DNA of 64,000 bases, taken from Zea mays. Its lineage: Eukaryota > Streptophyta > Magnoliopsida > Poales > Poaceae. The notes under the pieces were generated by a model, which saw only the letters and a program-made list of their open reading frames with translations, had not been told where the DNA came from and did no database searches. The DNA is taken from the NCBI RefSeq assembly GCF_902167145.1, contig NC_050098.1, forward strand, positions 75,308,207 to 75,372,206, written 5' to 3'. The position numbers were made by a program, and so were the translations under genes. The stretch's first letter is position 1, and each line of letters begins with the position of its first letter. Below, in pieces: positions 20,967-31,382 of the stretch.

Positions 20967-21342
20967 GGAGGGTAGAGTACCAAGACATAGGGAAGCAAAC
21001 TTCGACCGGTTGACATGATCTTGGTAGGGATTTGCCTCGGGACTCCACCCTGTGACACTGCCACATTGCCGAGATGACAACTCTCTGCCCTTGACCCGAA
21101 ATCGCTCGACTCCACGCACAAACGACAGAGTGTAGTCGAGAGAACAAATCCTACACAGCGATCTTGCCCAAATTCGCAAAGATCTGTGCGCTATCGGCGT
21201 TATAACTCGGGCAGAAACAATGGAGCCACGTGTTCGATCGCGGCTGACATGCCCGATTCACGCCAGTTCGCGCACCCACGCCCAGCCGTGCACGACCGCG
21301 CGCCCACGTTGGTCCACGCCCGCCCGTGCACCGCGCCTTGCC

Positions 21343-21348
21343 TATAAA
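21343..21348 (+). promoter_or_regulatory. E3 LTR TATA box
   Basis: CCTATAAAGCAG, conserved in the 3' LTR at 32250-32255. It lies about 870 bp into the LTR, leaving about 3.8 kb of transcribed R/U5. Confidence 0.7.
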
Positions 21349-21642
21349 GCAGCCCCAAGGCCTCGGCCGTACTCCCCCGCGCGCTCTCGGTCCTGCCCAA
21401 GCCAGAGCTCACCGGACTTTGCTTTGAACGCGCCGCGCCACCGCCCGCCAAGCCACCCGAGCCTCGGCCACCATGGCCAGCTCACTCCAGCCACTTCCAG
21501 GCTGCACTAGCCGCTCGGTTAGCTTCGCTAGAAGCCCATGAAGCTTCCCAAGTCCTCGGACCCGGCAGAGCCTCGCCGGAGACCCCGAATCACCCTCGAC
21601 GGACTTTGGTCACCCGCCGCCGCACGTGAACCGAACTATCTG

Positions 21643-21644
21643 GT
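21643..21644 (+). other. Possible splice donor 1 in E3 leader
   Basis: ATCTG|GTAAGCC, 300 bp after the TATA box, conserved at 32550-32551 in the 3' LTR. Confidence 0.45.
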
Positions 21645-21883
21645 AAGCCATTTTCCAATTCCTCGCACCCATGTCTTCCCTAGTATCCAGTGAAGCTCTC
21701 TGACCCGTTCAATTGGACTATTGCGCCGTGAGCAGGTTGGAATCCTCGCCGCCGACGAGTTCGCCCGCCTGCGCACGTGGACCGACCTACTCCGACCATT
21801 GCCGGAGACGATCCACACATCGGTGTGACCGTCAAGACCTCCCCTACACCCTCGACCACTTCACCGGAGCAATCTCACCGCCG

Positions 21884-21885
21884 GT
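21884..21885 (+). other. Possible splice donor 2 in E3 leader
   Basis: CGCCG|GTAAGCCC, conserved in the 3' LTR at 32791-32792. A similar CACG|GTAAGCC occurs in the E6 LTR about 300 bp after its TATA box. Confidence 0.5.
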
Positions 21886-24800
21886 AAGCCCCTCCGCCTT
21901 TTTCTTCCGCCGTGGTCACTGTTCCATTAGGGGAAGGATCGTGGGTTCGATTTATCTAGGGGGTTTTCTGCAGAGTCATAGACTCATGTGAATAGTAAAC
22001 CGAGGACCTGTCTGTAATGAACTTAGAACCTTTTGCTAGGGACCCAGATGCAAAACCATTTTCCTTTAAACCATTTCAGTTTAATTTTTTAAATAGGTAG
22101 AGAACTTAGGAAATTTGTATCTTGAGAAATATTCAACCAAATTTTGTCAAACCAATTTTACTGGATTCAAAATATTATGAACTATCAAATAAAAATACTG
22201 AACCCTATGCTTTCTGTTTTAAATTTCAGAGTTTGTAATTAAATAAGGAAACTGCCCAAACCTTATTAAAATGAAGAAAAATAGTTAGGCTTCTGTGCTG
22301 GACTTAAGAAAATTTGTAGAAGTCCAAACCCAACTTAGACACTGTTTAAAAATATTAAGCACCCCAGTATACAAGATTAACACAATGTTACCTATTAAAA
22401 ACTATATCTACCCAAAACTTAAGAAAATGATCAAAACAATAGAAAATAATGAACAGTGGATGAACATATTTTTCCTAGTTCATTTGAGTAATAAAGAACC
22501 TAGGAAAATAAAAAGAACCTTAGTCCAGAACAAATCAAGGTGAAATGATTTATTAGACACTAATAAAGCCAAAAAGGCCATTATTAAAAATATAGGGACC
22601 ATTTCAAAATTAGTAAAAAAATTGAGTAGGTTCCTAACTACTAGAACATCCCTACAAAAATGATAAACACCCCAGCCCATCATCTTAAGTGGGTTGAACA
22701 AATTAAACTTGGTATTTAGCCATATTCCAATTAAATCATAAGTAAGCCAAAAAGTATGCAACAATGGGCAAATAAAATTTTACCAGATTATTAATGAAGT
22801 AGACCACCAGAGAAAAATGCAAAACTTATTCAAAACTATAAAATAACACCCATTACCCCTACTTCATGAAAAAGGTCATATAATTTAAGAAATTCCTACC
22901 ACCCTTTTTGTTAAGCAAAAAGTTACCAAATTCTAGAATGATTGCTCTTCCACAAAGAAGAAGATAGGAAAATTTAGAAATCTGTTGTTTGATATTTTTC
23001 AAGTATAGTGGTAGTAGAAAGCACCCCTTTGGCTAGAAACTTTAGAAAAACATAGTAAAATAACTACTAAGTATTAGTGGCTGAAAATTTGTACAAAACC
23101 ATGTTGTGACATCTAAATGCCAGCAAAAATAAGTCTTAGAGAATAACCCACTGCCAAAAGGGAGTTGTAGTTCAAAACACCCCTTTGCCCCAACACTTGA
23201 CAATTTTGTACAGAGAGAACCCCCTCACTTTTTAAACTCCAAATTTTAAGACAGAGAGTTACACACCAGTGATAAGCCACTGTAATTTTTACAGAATTTT
23301 TGAAAATTTGTAAAACTATCTTGTAGTTCAAACCCACCTTAAACGCATAAAGGAAATAGAAATACTAAGATGGATTAGAAAGATTAATCAAATATCACCC
23401 CAATAATTGCAGCTAAGAATCTTGTTAAAAATATCCCTAATATATAAAAAGGAAGATCAATAGAACATTAAAAATGGTCTAACCATTCAGTGATCAAACT
23501 TGACCCAAACTTACTAAGTATACCCCAGAAATCCCTAATAGCAAGACTTAGCCCTATTTTCTTTTAATTAATCTTTCACCATGCAATCTTAGTACTAAAC
23601 TGCATATCATGTCATACATATATCTTACTCATTGCATTCATTAGATTGCAACCTCGCTGACGGAGAGTACGTGCTCATCCGTGAGCAAGGAGCTGTCCAC
23701 GAGGAAGATCAGGAGCCAGCTCCCGAGCCTGCCATCGAGGATCTCCCCACAACCCCAGCAATTGAAGGCAAGCCTCGGTTTTATGCATAACCAAGTTATA
23801 TATATATGCTACTTTACTACACTTAATGTTTGTAAGCTTGTAATGTGCGCTTAAGTGTAGGAGTTGCTTGAAACCCTTAGTTGCATGAATTCAGGATTCC
23901 TTTTTGAGATGGATACTAGTATGCTAGGTCGAGTAGCTGCTTTGCTAAATCAGGATCTCGGTAGAAGTCGAGTGATTTTTCTAGCACTCGCGTGAGGTCA
24001 GAAATTGATTGCATTCATCTTGATGATGAGATCTATGATGGTCTATGGACGTGGATCCAGGGAGGATGCCTTGCCCATGAGACGGGAAAAAAGAATTAAG
24101 GATTAATGTGTGGATACCTTAGTCAAGCGTTTGAACGTACTAAACACATGTCGGGAAATATGGTAACCGGTAAACCTTGCACCTGAGTGAAGCCGGGCGC
24201 CGACTTTACCCCTCACGCATCCTGAGACTGGGTCTCCCATGCTAGCTATGGTGGGTACAAGTGCGATCACTGCACGGCGGCAGCCGGGGTCAGTGGAGCA
24301 TTGTATGCCAAGGCGGTGAGGCCTGGCCGCGAACGGAGAATCAATGGGGACGGTTGACGTGTGTGGGGACGGAGTGCCCCTACATGTCATGTGTTTATGT
24401 TTACCTTGCAAGGTTTAAAAAACTCGATTCGAATCATCTGCTTCTCGCAGCTAATGATACTGCTTGACCCCTTGTACTACATTGAGTAAGAAGTGAAATG
24501 AGGTTTATATGAGATAATATGTTGATTGTATTAAATGATTGTTACCATGTATGCTAGAAGGAGCCAACTTAGCTAAAAGTAATGATTCTAGAATTGGAAA
24601 AGCTAAAATCTATTTTAGACTCATCTAGTGGTTTTGGCAAACCAAACCCCCCCAGCCAAACAGCCGCATGGTCTAGAGGTAGAGGAGTAGATTCCTCACA
24701 CCGGGTAAATCTAGCTGAGTATTAGTATACTCGGCCTTGCTTGTGGCATAATTTTTGCAGGTACGCTTCATGATATGGTTGATGGTGTGACTTGGCCTAC

Positions 24801-25184
24801 CACCCTGCCACCGGGTTGGACGGTCGAGTGGGATGCTGCTCTAGCAGGAGAGGAGCAGGAGGAGTAGTGGGCCAGTCCTTGCCCTATTCCTCGCTTTCAA
24901 CAATATCGATTATCCGCTGCAGTTTATCTTATGAACTTATTTCAGTTACTTGAACAACTTTAATTTATGTAATAACTACAATACTTTAATTTCAGGTTTT
25001 CCTGTTTATTGTATTTCTTCTGTGACTCACCTTCGAGTGGGTTTGTGGTATTTGATCCTGGATGAGTGGCTTTATCAGACTAGATCTGAGGGACTGACGG
25101 GTTATTCTGATTTAAGTGTGTTGCGGCCTCTAAGGCGTAACTGAGGCACTTAAGCTGGAATTATTCGGGCAGTTCTGCCACAGC

Positions 25185-25196
25185 TGGTATCGGAGC
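25185..25196 (+). other. E3 primer-binding site
   Basis: TGGTATCGGAGC, one change from the initiator-Met site TGGTATCAGAGC, two bases after the LTR. The following 25197-25569 is leader without coding sequence. Confidence 0.9.
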
Positions 25197-25567
25197 AAAT
25201 ACCCCCACTGAGAAAGCAATAAACCATGAATACCAACTTTCAAAAATCTAAAACTTGCTTAGAAACCAGTAATTGAATCGTCAGGACTGGAACGCTAGAC
25301 CTAGGTCGAAAGGCCTTAGGAATAGTGGGAGAAATAGGTGGCTAATTAAGTAGGCCCTGTGGGCTAGTCCTTAGCTTTTAAAAGGATGCCCTAAGAGCAC
25401 CCTTTTGTTTGGAGAGGAGACGTTATTTTTAGCATGCATGCATTATAAAACTAAAAGGATTAGAAATTAAAGAAGTAAAAATTTGAGCTAACCCACTTCC
25501 TTTAAAACACCCAGGCTCTTTTATTTTCTTTCTTCCACCATAATCTTTACATCTGATACCCTTCCGC

Positions 25568-25569
25568 AG
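25568..25569 (+). other. Splice-acceptor-like AG before E3 upstream ORF
   Basis: CCCTTCCGCAG directly precedes GTGACTTCACC, which was probably ATG. E5 has TTTTGTAG|ATG at its equivalent ORF start. Confidence 0.45.
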
Positions 25570-26438
25570 GTGACTTCACCCACCCCCGCCAGTGGAGGAG
25601 ACACTCGTTTCAGTTCCGATTTCCTTTCTCACGAGGGTTTTCCTTCCATCTTGTGGGAAGTGCTCAACTCCACCGGTTACCCTACGCCCCCCTTTGTACA
25701 CGGTGCAGCTGTACGAGGAGCATCGGGTGCCACGTTGCCGAGTCTGGCTGACTCTGGAGGCTCATCCCCTTCAGCCGAGTTGGTGTTCCCTTGACTCCGA
25801 GACAATTGGATTCAGGACGGACGACACCACCGAAGCGGCAGCTATGACAACTTTCTGTGACTACCATGCCCTGGAGATGGTAATGCACCCACTGGGACTC
25901 TTCCCTACTGAGAAGAAGGACGACCCCATGTGGTGTAACCGTGTGAGCCATGTGAAGGACGTATGGGCGATGTATCTTGACTTGGTTGGGAGGATCACCG
26001 TTCAGTGCATGAGTGCGTTGTACCGCCTTCAGGCCCTATAGAGCGACATTGTGGCACATCTTTCCAACCTCGCTCAAACCACCAAGCTCACCCTTGACAG
26101 CCGAGAGGACTTCATGGTCGACTTGTGCTCAAAACTGGTAGAGAAGGATCTACAAGTGGAAAGGTTGAGCCAGTGCATCACCACCCTGGAGCAGCAGGTG
26201 GAAATCCGGGACAACACCATTGATGTCTTGGAAAACCAGCTCCATGATGTGCAGCATTAACTTGAAGAAGCCAATGACCACCTGGACATGCACCACCTAG
26301 AGATGGAGGCCAATGAGGCCAGAAGCGAGGGAGAAGAGGCTCCCGAGGAGTTAGGACCAGCCCTTGGTGCCAATGCGACGGCCTCTGTGATGCCCCCTTC
26401 ACCCGTATCCAGTTTCGCTTCCACTACTCAGGGTTGAT
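25570..26438 (+). pseudogene. E3 upstream ORF: dsRBD-like plus coiled coil, broken
   Basis: An extra protein between primer site and gag. The start is GTG (probably former ATG). An N-terminal helix (FPSILWEVLNSTGY) is followed by three predicted strands (YTVQLYEEH, CRVWLTLEAH, and a segment around WCSLDSETIGF) and a helix rich in Ala (TTEAAAMTTF), the order and spacing of a double-stranded-RNA-binding domain. A long heptad-patterned coiled coil (about 26080-26290) and an acidic tail follow. Lesions are a frameshift at the C6 run near 25686-25691, TAG at 26039-26041 and TAA at 26258-26260. The E5 protein at 50551-51564 has a similar pattern. Function is unknown; RNA binding is inference. Confidence 0.6.
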
Positions 26439-26693
26439 GAGTCGTTTTGACGCTTTGGGAGGATAGAAACCTACGCGAGCTTAGTTAATGGCAGATTTTG
26501 GACTAGGCTTATGGGTACTTTCCCCTAATTGATGTAAACCATGACAACTTTTGAGATCAGTGAAATGTTTGTAACCATGTTATCCTCGTTCAAAATTAAT
26601 GTTATGATTATGACAATTTCTTTCCATAAGAGATAAAAGCATGTTGTTGAAATTGTGATGTGGGATAACAATGGCAACAATCTCTGTTTTCAG
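26439..26693 (+). other. E3 spacer between upstream ORF and gag
   Basis: AT-rich, ends TCTCTGTTTTCAG, a strong splice acceptor placed exactly before the gag ATG. It could be the end of an intron that removes the upstream ORF. Confidence 0.5.
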
Positions 26694-27700
26694 ATGGCAG
26701 CTAGGCAGCTCCACGGGCATAACGAGCAAGTTCCCCCGCCGCCTCCCCCAGCTCCCACGATGCAGGAGCTGGTGGCTCAGCAGAATGAAATTCTGCAACA
26801 GCTCTTGTAGCGCCAACCCACCCTCAGTAACATGGTGGAGGCCAGCCGCAGTGACCTCCGGCCGCGGCGACCTACCAAGAGTTCCTGAGTATGAAGCCGC
26901 CCCTGTTCACCAAGGCAGAGGATCCGTTGGACGCTAACGTGTGGTTGCGCGTCGTGGAGTCCAAGTTTCCCCTCCTCGTGGGAGACTGCCCTGATGACAC
27001 CAAGGCTCGCTTCGCCGCGCAGCAGCTTCGTGGACCTGCTCGGACTTGGTGGGACCATTTCCCCGCCATGCTACCTGCTGGTCATGAAGTTTCTTGGGAG
27101 GAATTCAAGACTGCTTTCAGAGGACACCACATCTCGGCTAGAATTCTTGATCGCAAGCTGAATGAATTTCTGGCACTAAATCAAGGAACCCGCACGGTAT
27201 TGCAGTATGCTCAGGCCTTCAAAGACTTGTGCCAGTATGCAGGTTATCATGCTGATTCTGATGAGAAGAAGAGAGCCCGCTTCCGCAGGGGTCTCAACAC
27301 CAAATTGCATGAGTGTCTCAACACTGTTCAGGCTAATAGCTTCAATGAGTTGGTCAACCTGGCCATCTCCCAAGAGGATTGTATTGTAGCTCACCGGGCA
27401 GAGAAGAAGAGGAAGGCACCAATGTCAGCAGCCTCCGCTCAGACCCAAAGGTTCAGGATTGTTTCCCACAATCAGAGCAGGGGATTTCAGCAGCAGGCAG
27501 GTAGATGGGTGATCAGGGCACCTTAGCAGTAGCAGCAGCCAGCACCTAATCGTTTTCCAGCTCCCGCTCCAAGGAACAATCAACCTCCACAGCAACAGCA
27601 GTTCCGCCAGGGAAATGGGAACAAGTGCTTCACTTGTGGCAATGTGGGCCACTATGCCAAGAGTTGCCCAAGGAATCAACCAAGGAAAATGCTAGCACCA
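26694..27700 (+). pseudogene. gag: E3 Gag, broken
   Basis: Starts MAARQLHGHNE with a proline-rich N-terminus. The capsid region has WLRVVESKFPLL and RGPARTWWDHF, typical of Tekay/Del Gag. A CCHC zinc knuckle CFTCGNVGHYAKSC lies at 27627-27668. Lesions: TAG at 26808-26810, a frameshift near 26870, and TAG codons at 27524-27526 and 27530-27532 in a glutamine-rich stretch, where CAG is the likely ancestor. Confidence 0.88.
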
Positions 27701-30700
27701 AATCAAGACAAGGGAATAAAGCAGAAGGTGCAAGTTAGGCAAGGGAAGCTCAACTTCACTACTCTGGAGGAGTTACCTGAAGGAGCCCCCGTCATGACTA
27801 GTATCTTTTTAGTTTATAATCAACCTGCATTAATTCTGTTTGATTCTGGTGCATCTCATAGCTTCATTAGCCAGAAGTTCAGTGCTAAGTGTCAATTGCC
27901 TCTCTATCTTCCTCGAGGATCTTTTATGATCGCAACGCTAGGAGGCAAGGTTGCATCAAACCACTTAAACCAAAGTGTGCCTATTCGGCTGGGAAGCCAC
28001 ATTGTCAAAACCACCCTCCTTATTCTAGGATTGGAAAATGTGGACATTATTTTGGGAGCCAATTGGATGACCTGGAAGCAAGTGGTGCTAGATGTAGCCA
28101 GCCACATCGTTGAAGTCAAATCCCCAATCTGTGGGAGTTTCACCTTATTTCTGCCCAGCCAAGATTCTACTCGATCATGTGCTTTTGCTATGATAGAGTT
28201 ACCCTTGAAGAAGATTCTAGTGGTCTGTGAGTATGCGAATGTTTTTAATTTCCTGATGAATTACCAGGAATGCCACCAGACCGAGATATTGAATTCGCCA
28301 TCGAGTTGCAACTGGGTACGACACATATTTTCAAGAGACCTTACGGGATGCCACCCACTGAGTTGGCAGAGCTGAAGAAGCAATTGGAAGAATTGCTGGA
28401 CAAAGGTTTCATCCACCCAAGTACTTCGCCTTGGGGATGTCCAATCTTGTTTGTGAAGAAGAAAGATGAAAGCTTGAGTCTGTGCATAGATTACCGCCCA
28501 CTTAATGCGGTGACTATTAAGAACAAGTATCATTTGCCTCGTATTGATGTTCTTTTCGACCAATTGGTCGGAGCCAAAGTGTTTTTTAAGATAGACCTTC
28601 GTTTCGGCTATCATCAGATCAAGATACGAGCAAGTGATATTCCGAAGACTGCCTTCTCAACCAGATATGGGTTGTATGAATATCTGGTAATGTCATTTGG
28701 GCTGACTAATGCACCAGCATACTTCATGTATCTGATGAACTCGGTGTTCATGCTCGAACTGGACAAGATCGTGGTGGTTTTCATCGATGATATCTTGTTG
28801 TACTCAAAGAGCAAAGAAGAACATGCCGGTCATTTGCATGTAGTGCTTCAACGTCTACGAGAGCACCGTCTTTATGCCAAGTTGTCAAAATGTGATTTTT
28901 GGTTAAAGGAAATCAAATTCTTGGGTCACACTATCTCTCAGGCAGGCATAGTTGTTGATCCTGATAAGGTACAAGAGGTGATGAACTGGAAGCCACCAAC
29001 AACTGTCCATCAGATTCGAAGTTTTCTAGGATTAGCTGGTTATTATCGAAGATTCATTCCGGATTTCTCTCGAAATGCGAAGCCCATGACTGAACTGTTG
29101 AAGAAGGGAGCCAAGTTTGTTTGGGGTCAGAAATGCGAAGATGCCTTCCATGCATTGAGGCAACATCTAACCACCGCACCGGTGTTAGCGCAACCCGACA
29201 GCAGCAAGCCATTCGATGTGTACTGTGATGCCTCCGGCACTAGACTAGGTTGTGCTTTGATGCAAGACAACCGAGTCATTGCTTACGCATCAAGAGCACT
29301 CAGGCCTCATGAGCAAAATTATCCCACTCATGACTTGGAGTTAGCAGCCGTGGTCCATGCATTGAAAATGTGGAGACACTATTTGATGGGAACCCACTGC
29401 AACATCTTCATAGATCATAAGAGCCTTAAGTATATCTTTACTCAGGCTGATCTCAACATGAGGCAGAGAAGATGGTTAGAGCTGTTCAAGGACTATGACC
29501 TGGAGGTACATTATCACCCAGGGAAAGCCAATGTGGTAGGAGATGCCTTGAGTCGGAAATCGCAATGCAACTGTGTTATGATGGATTCTCGCATCAACAC
29601 CCTATCTGATGAGTTGAGTAAAATGAAGATTGAAGTGATTCCTTCTGGTACTTTGTCTCACATTTCCGTTGAGCCAACTTTGCAAGACTAGATAATTGTG
29701 GCCCAGCTCAGTGATTAGGGAGTACAAATTATTAAAGAAAACCTCCATCAAAAGACAAAGAAGTATAAATGTTTCCGCCAAGATGGAAAGGGTATATTGT
29801 GGTTTGAAAGCAGATTGGTAGTTCCTAAAAATAAGGATCTCAAGAAGAAAATCTTGGATGAGGCCCATCTCTCCAAATTCTCCATGCATCCAGGAAGCAC
29901 CAAAATGTACCATGATCTGAAGCCCTTGTATTGGTGGACCAGCATGAAGAGGGAGATAGCCCAATATGTAGCAGAATGTGACACATGTCAGAAGATAAAG
30001 GCAAGCCACTTGAAATTAGCTGGAGCCTTGCAACCCCTATCTATACCTTCGTGGAAATGGGATGACATCAGCATGGATTTTATTGTGGGTCTGCCCAACA
30101 CCACTCGTCATCATGATTCAATCTGGGTCATTGTGGACCGCTTGACAAAAGTGGCACGTTTTCTTCCAGTGCACACCACTAATAAGGCTCAGAAGTATGC
30201 AGAGTTGTACATTGACCGAATCGTGTGTTTGCATGGATTACCCCGGACCATTGTCTCTGACCGAGGAGCCCAATTGGTTGCCAGATTCTAGGAACAACTG
30301 CAAGAGTCTTTGGGAACCAAGCTAATCAGAAGTTCAGCTTACCACCCGCAGACTGATGGTCAAACCAAGAGGGTAAATCAAATTCTTGAGGATATGCTGA
30401 GGGCTTGTGCGATCGATTGTGGCAAGAACTAGGATAATTACCTCTCTTTTGCGGAGTTTGCTTATAACAACAGTTATCAATCCAGCCTAAAGTGCCACCT
30501 TTCGAAGCCTTATATGGAAGAAGGTGTCGAACACCCCTCAATTGGTCTCAGCCTGGAGAAAGAGAAATTTTTGGACCTGACTTAGTGACTGAAGCCAAAA
30601 GGAAAGTCAAACTAATCAGGAAGAATCTGGAAGCTGCTCAGGCCAGGCAGAAGAGTTACCATGATAAGAGAAGAAAACCTCTCCAGTTTGAAGTGGGAGA

Positions 30701-31157
30701 TTTCGTATAATTGAAGGTATCACCCACCAAAGAAGTGCAGAGGTTTGGGATCAAAGGCAAGTTAGCCCCACGTTACATTGGACCTTATGAGATCATAAAA
30801 GCATGTGGAACGGTGGCATGCAAATTGAAGTTACCTCCGAAATTGTCTGCCATTCACAATGTATTCCATATATCCCAACTAAAGAAATGTGTTCGATTGC
30901 TGACTAAGATCATCGCAGAACCAGAAGTGGAGATAGAGCCAAATCTATCGTACCAAGAGTGCCCTTCCAAAGCTCTAGTTTGCAAAGAAAGATCAACTCG
31001 GGCTAAATCGATCAAGATGTATAAGATCTAATGGAGTAATCACTCAGAAGAAGAGACTACTTGGGAGACTGAGGAATTTCAACGTTCCAACTTCCCCGAT
31101 TGTCTACCTAAGGGAATTGGTATGAAACCATGCCCAACCCCTCCCCCTGCCCTTTGA
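27701..31157 (+). pseudogene. pol: E3 Pol (PR-RT-RNH-INT-chromodomain-like), broken
   Basis: Protease DSGASHSFIS is near 27842. A frameshift near 28245 precedes reverse transcriptase with [15 protein letters not shown] (about 28780), RNase H with [11 protein letters not shown], and integrase with HPGSTKMY, catalytic Asp residues in SMDFIVGLP and SDRGAQ, and QTKRVNQ where the family has QTER (catalytic Glu to Lys). A degenerate chromodomain-like tail contains KMYKI and TTWETEEF, the Tekay/Del hallmark. Stops: TAG at 29689, 29716, 30289, 30430 and 30708 area, TAA at 31029, plus a frameshift near 30490. The reading ends TGA at 31155-31157. Confidence 0.9.
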
Positions 31158-31382
31158 ATCAAAACATAAGAAAAATGATCTTAATATAAAAAGAGTTAAT
31201 TATAAGACTAAAGTTAAAAGGACTTCCTTCTGAAGTTGCAAATAAGATGACATTCGAAGAGCAGTTTGCCAAGAAGAACATAATGAATAAACCACCCGCT
31301 TCAAGCAAGCCTTAACCTTCGCTTCACCCCGGGAGGACTCCGACCTGAATCTTGGGACGAGATTCCTTTAAGGGGGGAAGGC
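31158..31382 (+). other. E3 3' untranslated segment with purine tract
   Basis: Noncoding. AAGGGGGGAAG at 31370-31380 is the purine tract, two bases before the 3' LTR. Confidence 0.8.

Larger units (their letters stand above)
20990..25182 (+). repeat. E3 5' LTR (3' portion)
   Basis: It aligns with 31899-36020 of the 3' LTR. It contains a GC-rich section around the TATA box (21343-21348), two GTAAGC donor-like sites, an AT-rich section from about 22000 to 23600 without coding capacity, and ends TTCTGCCACA. The first roughly 520 bp of the LTR as seen in the 3' copy are not found to the left. Confidence 0.88.

Noticed and set aside
21200..21510. Arg/Pro-rich frames in the E3 LTR, repeated at 32010-32417
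   Set aside because: GC-rich promoter-proximal LTR sequence; open on both strands, no protein family seen.
24650..24730. tRNA-like words (GGTCTAGAGGTAGAGGAGTAGATTCCTCACACCGGG) in the E3 LTR, also near 35545
   Set aside because: It resembles a tRNA T-arm or B-box only loosely, with no acceptor stem pairing that I could find; it is duplicated as LTR sequence.
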